Assembly: GCF_001270065.2 (NCBI RefSeq)
Contig: NZ_LFYT02000033.1
Location: 1 to 42,354 of the forward strand
DNA length: 42,354 nt
Direction: 5' to 3'
Source of the DNA: Limnohabitans planktonicus II-D5
GTDB lineage: Bacteria > Pseudomonadota > Gammaproteobacteria > Burkholderiales > Burkholderiaceae_C
The position numbers and the translations under genes are program-made. Positions 41,364-42,354 of this stretch are shown in pieces. The first letter of the stretch is position 1; the number at the start of each line of letters is the position of its first letter. The notes beneath the pieces were generated by a model that saw only the letters and a program-made list of their open reading frames with translations, ran no database searches and had not been told where the DNA came from.

Positions 41364-42354
41364 ATGACCACGCAAACGCCCCAAGCGCCCTATTTGGTCT
41401 TTGGTGAACTGCAACAATGGTGGCAGATTCACGAGGGTTTTGGCCTGAGTTATGTCTTCAGTGACGATGCACTTGGCATGGCTTGGCTCCGGGAGCGTGT
41501 TAATGAAGGCTTGCAATCCCCCGCCACTGAGTTCAAGCTGATCACAGTTGACCATCTCCAAGACTTGGAATCATTCTTTTTGGGTTTACAGCACCCCTCG
41601 CATGCGCTGCCAGACTTGGGTCAGCGCCAAATGGTGTGGATAGCTCCCGCCATGGATCAGGCTCACGGTGTTTTGCAACGACTCAACGAAATGCGGCAAC
41701 TGCTCTTGCGCAGCCCGCACCTGTACCTGATCGCCCTGCCCTCAAGTTCGGCACTGGGTGCGGCACGCTTGGCCTCAGACCTGTGGTCTGTGCGCAGCTT
41801 GGTGTTGTCGGCGCAAGGACAGAATTGGCGCGCACAACGCTCACCGAGCTGGGACCAAGAGATCACCGGTACAACCACGCCCTCTGCTGATGCCTCAACA
41901 CCCACCATCAAGGCTTGGTGCCACCACCATGCCCAATGGTCCACACTGGCCGATTCATCCAACCGCAGCCGGTTGTCTTTGCAAATGGGTTTACAAGCCA
42001 TGGCAGATGCCATCGCTTTGCGCCGTTTTGAACAAGCTCAGACCATAGGCAAACAAGTCATTCAAGTCAGTCAATTCCAACAAGACGATCTGGGCCGCGC
42101 CAACGCGCTCCAGGCTTTAGGCGATCTGGACCGCCGCCTGGGCCAAATCGCTTCGGCGCGGGCCCTTTACACCCAAGCCATCGCCCTGTACGAAAAAGAA
42201 CAAAACGATCTGGGCCGCGCCAACGCGCTCAGGGCTTTGGGCGATCTGGACAGCCGCTTGGGCCAAGTCGATTCGGCGCGGGGCCTTTACACCCAAGCCA
42301 TCGCCTTGTACGAAAAAGAACAAGACGATCTGGGCCGCGCCAACGCGCTCAGGG
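41364..42354 (+). CDS. TPR-repeat protein with unknown N-terminal domain (partial, runs off window)
   Basis: At least 330 residues, with no stop before the window ends. Residues 1-150 or so form a domain starting TPQAPYLVFGELQQWW and containing RLNEMRQLLLRSPHLYLIAL and ASDLWSVRSLVL; I associate this LNE-R...DLWS-RS pattern with proteins that pair with P-loop ATPases, but no Walker motif is present. Residues 242-281 and 282-321 are 40-residue TPR-like repeats (DLGRANAL...LGDLD...ALYTQAIALYEKEQ), 34 of 40 identical, and a third begins at 322. It starts 5 bp after the ATPase gene. The total repeat number cannot be known from this window. Confidence 0.8.
   Translation, partial: MTTQTPQAPYLVFGELQQWWQIHEGFGLSYVFSDDALGMAWLRERVNEGLQSPATEFKLITVDHLQDLESFFLGLQHPSHALPDLGQRQMVWIAPAMDQAHGVLQRLNEMRQLLLRSPHLYLIALPSSSALGAARLASDLWSVRSLVLSAQGQNWRAQRSPSWDQEITGTTTPSADASTPTIKAWCHHHAQWSTLADSSNRSRLSLQMGLQAMADAIALRRFEQAQTIGKQVIQVSQFQQDDLGRANALQALGDLDRRLGQIASARALYTQAIALYEKEQNDLGRANALRALGDLDSRLGQVDSARGLYTQAIALYEKEQDDLGRANALR
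42087..42354 (+). repeat. 120-bp in-frame tandem repeats encoding TPR-like units
   Basis: Units begin with GATCTGGGCCGCGCC at 42087, 42207 and 42327, exactly 120 bp apart. The two full units differ at about ten bases. The third is cut by the window end. Such near identity at the DNA level marks recent duplication or ongoing conversion. Confidence 0.92.

Overview
The window looks like a chromosomal segment of a betaproteobacterium of the order Burkholderiales, most likely family Comamonadaceae. This rests on high GC, the order orn / M48 protease / pterin dehydratase / rsgA, a Bug (TctC) family receptor, liv- and TRAP-type transport operons, and a spacer element between dctM and dctQ of a kind I remember from Acidovorax-like genomes. 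The genus is inference; no rRNA or tRNA gene is present to anchor it.

Layout. (1) 1-6050: a palindromic (REP-type) array, then the housekeeping genes rsgA, pterin dehydratase and M48 protease (minus strand, coupled), with orn and a long RhlE-like DEAD-box helicase on the plus strand. The helicase has a long, apparently folded 5' leader. (2) 6161-17037, all minus strand: a ZIP metal transporter, a dienelactone hydrolase-like protein, an AEC carrier, and a long operon gntR-livKHMGF-vanA-like oxygenase-ferredoxin that looks like uptake and oxidative attack of an aromatic acid. Repeat arrays sit upstream of the operon and inside it at two junctions. (3) 17502-20002: a small unknown protein, a ChrA-type chromate transporter and an unknown membrane protein. 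(4) About 20003-25705: an accessory island of lower coding density with a decayed cupin gene, a ChaA-like cation/proton antiporter, a short tyrosine recombinase, and an SDR / AraC-type regulator / small membrane protein cassette. (5) 25706-36499: a divergent hexuronate and aldarate catabolic locus. The minus operon is gluconolactonase-like, TRAP dctPQM, galactarate dehydratase, tctC and a truncated second tctC. The plus arm is gntR, gudD, garL-type aldolase and uronate dehydrogenase. (6) 36544-38457: a yjdM/phnA remnant, a small conserved protein and a MATE exporter. (7) 38517-end: leuC, followed not by leuD but by a P-loop ATPase and a partner protein with nearly identical 40-residue TPR-like repeats, which runs off the window.

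How the genes work together. The uronate locus encodes a near-complete oxidative route: TRAP uptake, uronate dehydrogenase to an aldarolactone, a lactonase, then GarD and GudD for the two aldarates, and the aldolase to pyruvate plus tartronate semialdehyde. The reductase for the last product is not in the window. The liv/VanA operon has an oxygenase and a free-standing ferredoxin but no reductase domain.

The points most worth a second look are the ATPase/TPR pair after leuC with its 120-bp internal repeats; a 134-bp tandem array between livG and livF whose unit carries copies of the livF start and the livG end; a 58-bp repeat family that also lies in frame inside garD with its stem pairing preserved; a shared putative GntR operator in the uronate locus; and the internally deleted yjdM remnant. 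Start sites were chosen by reading ribosome-binding sites and overlaps by eye, and no database search was possible.
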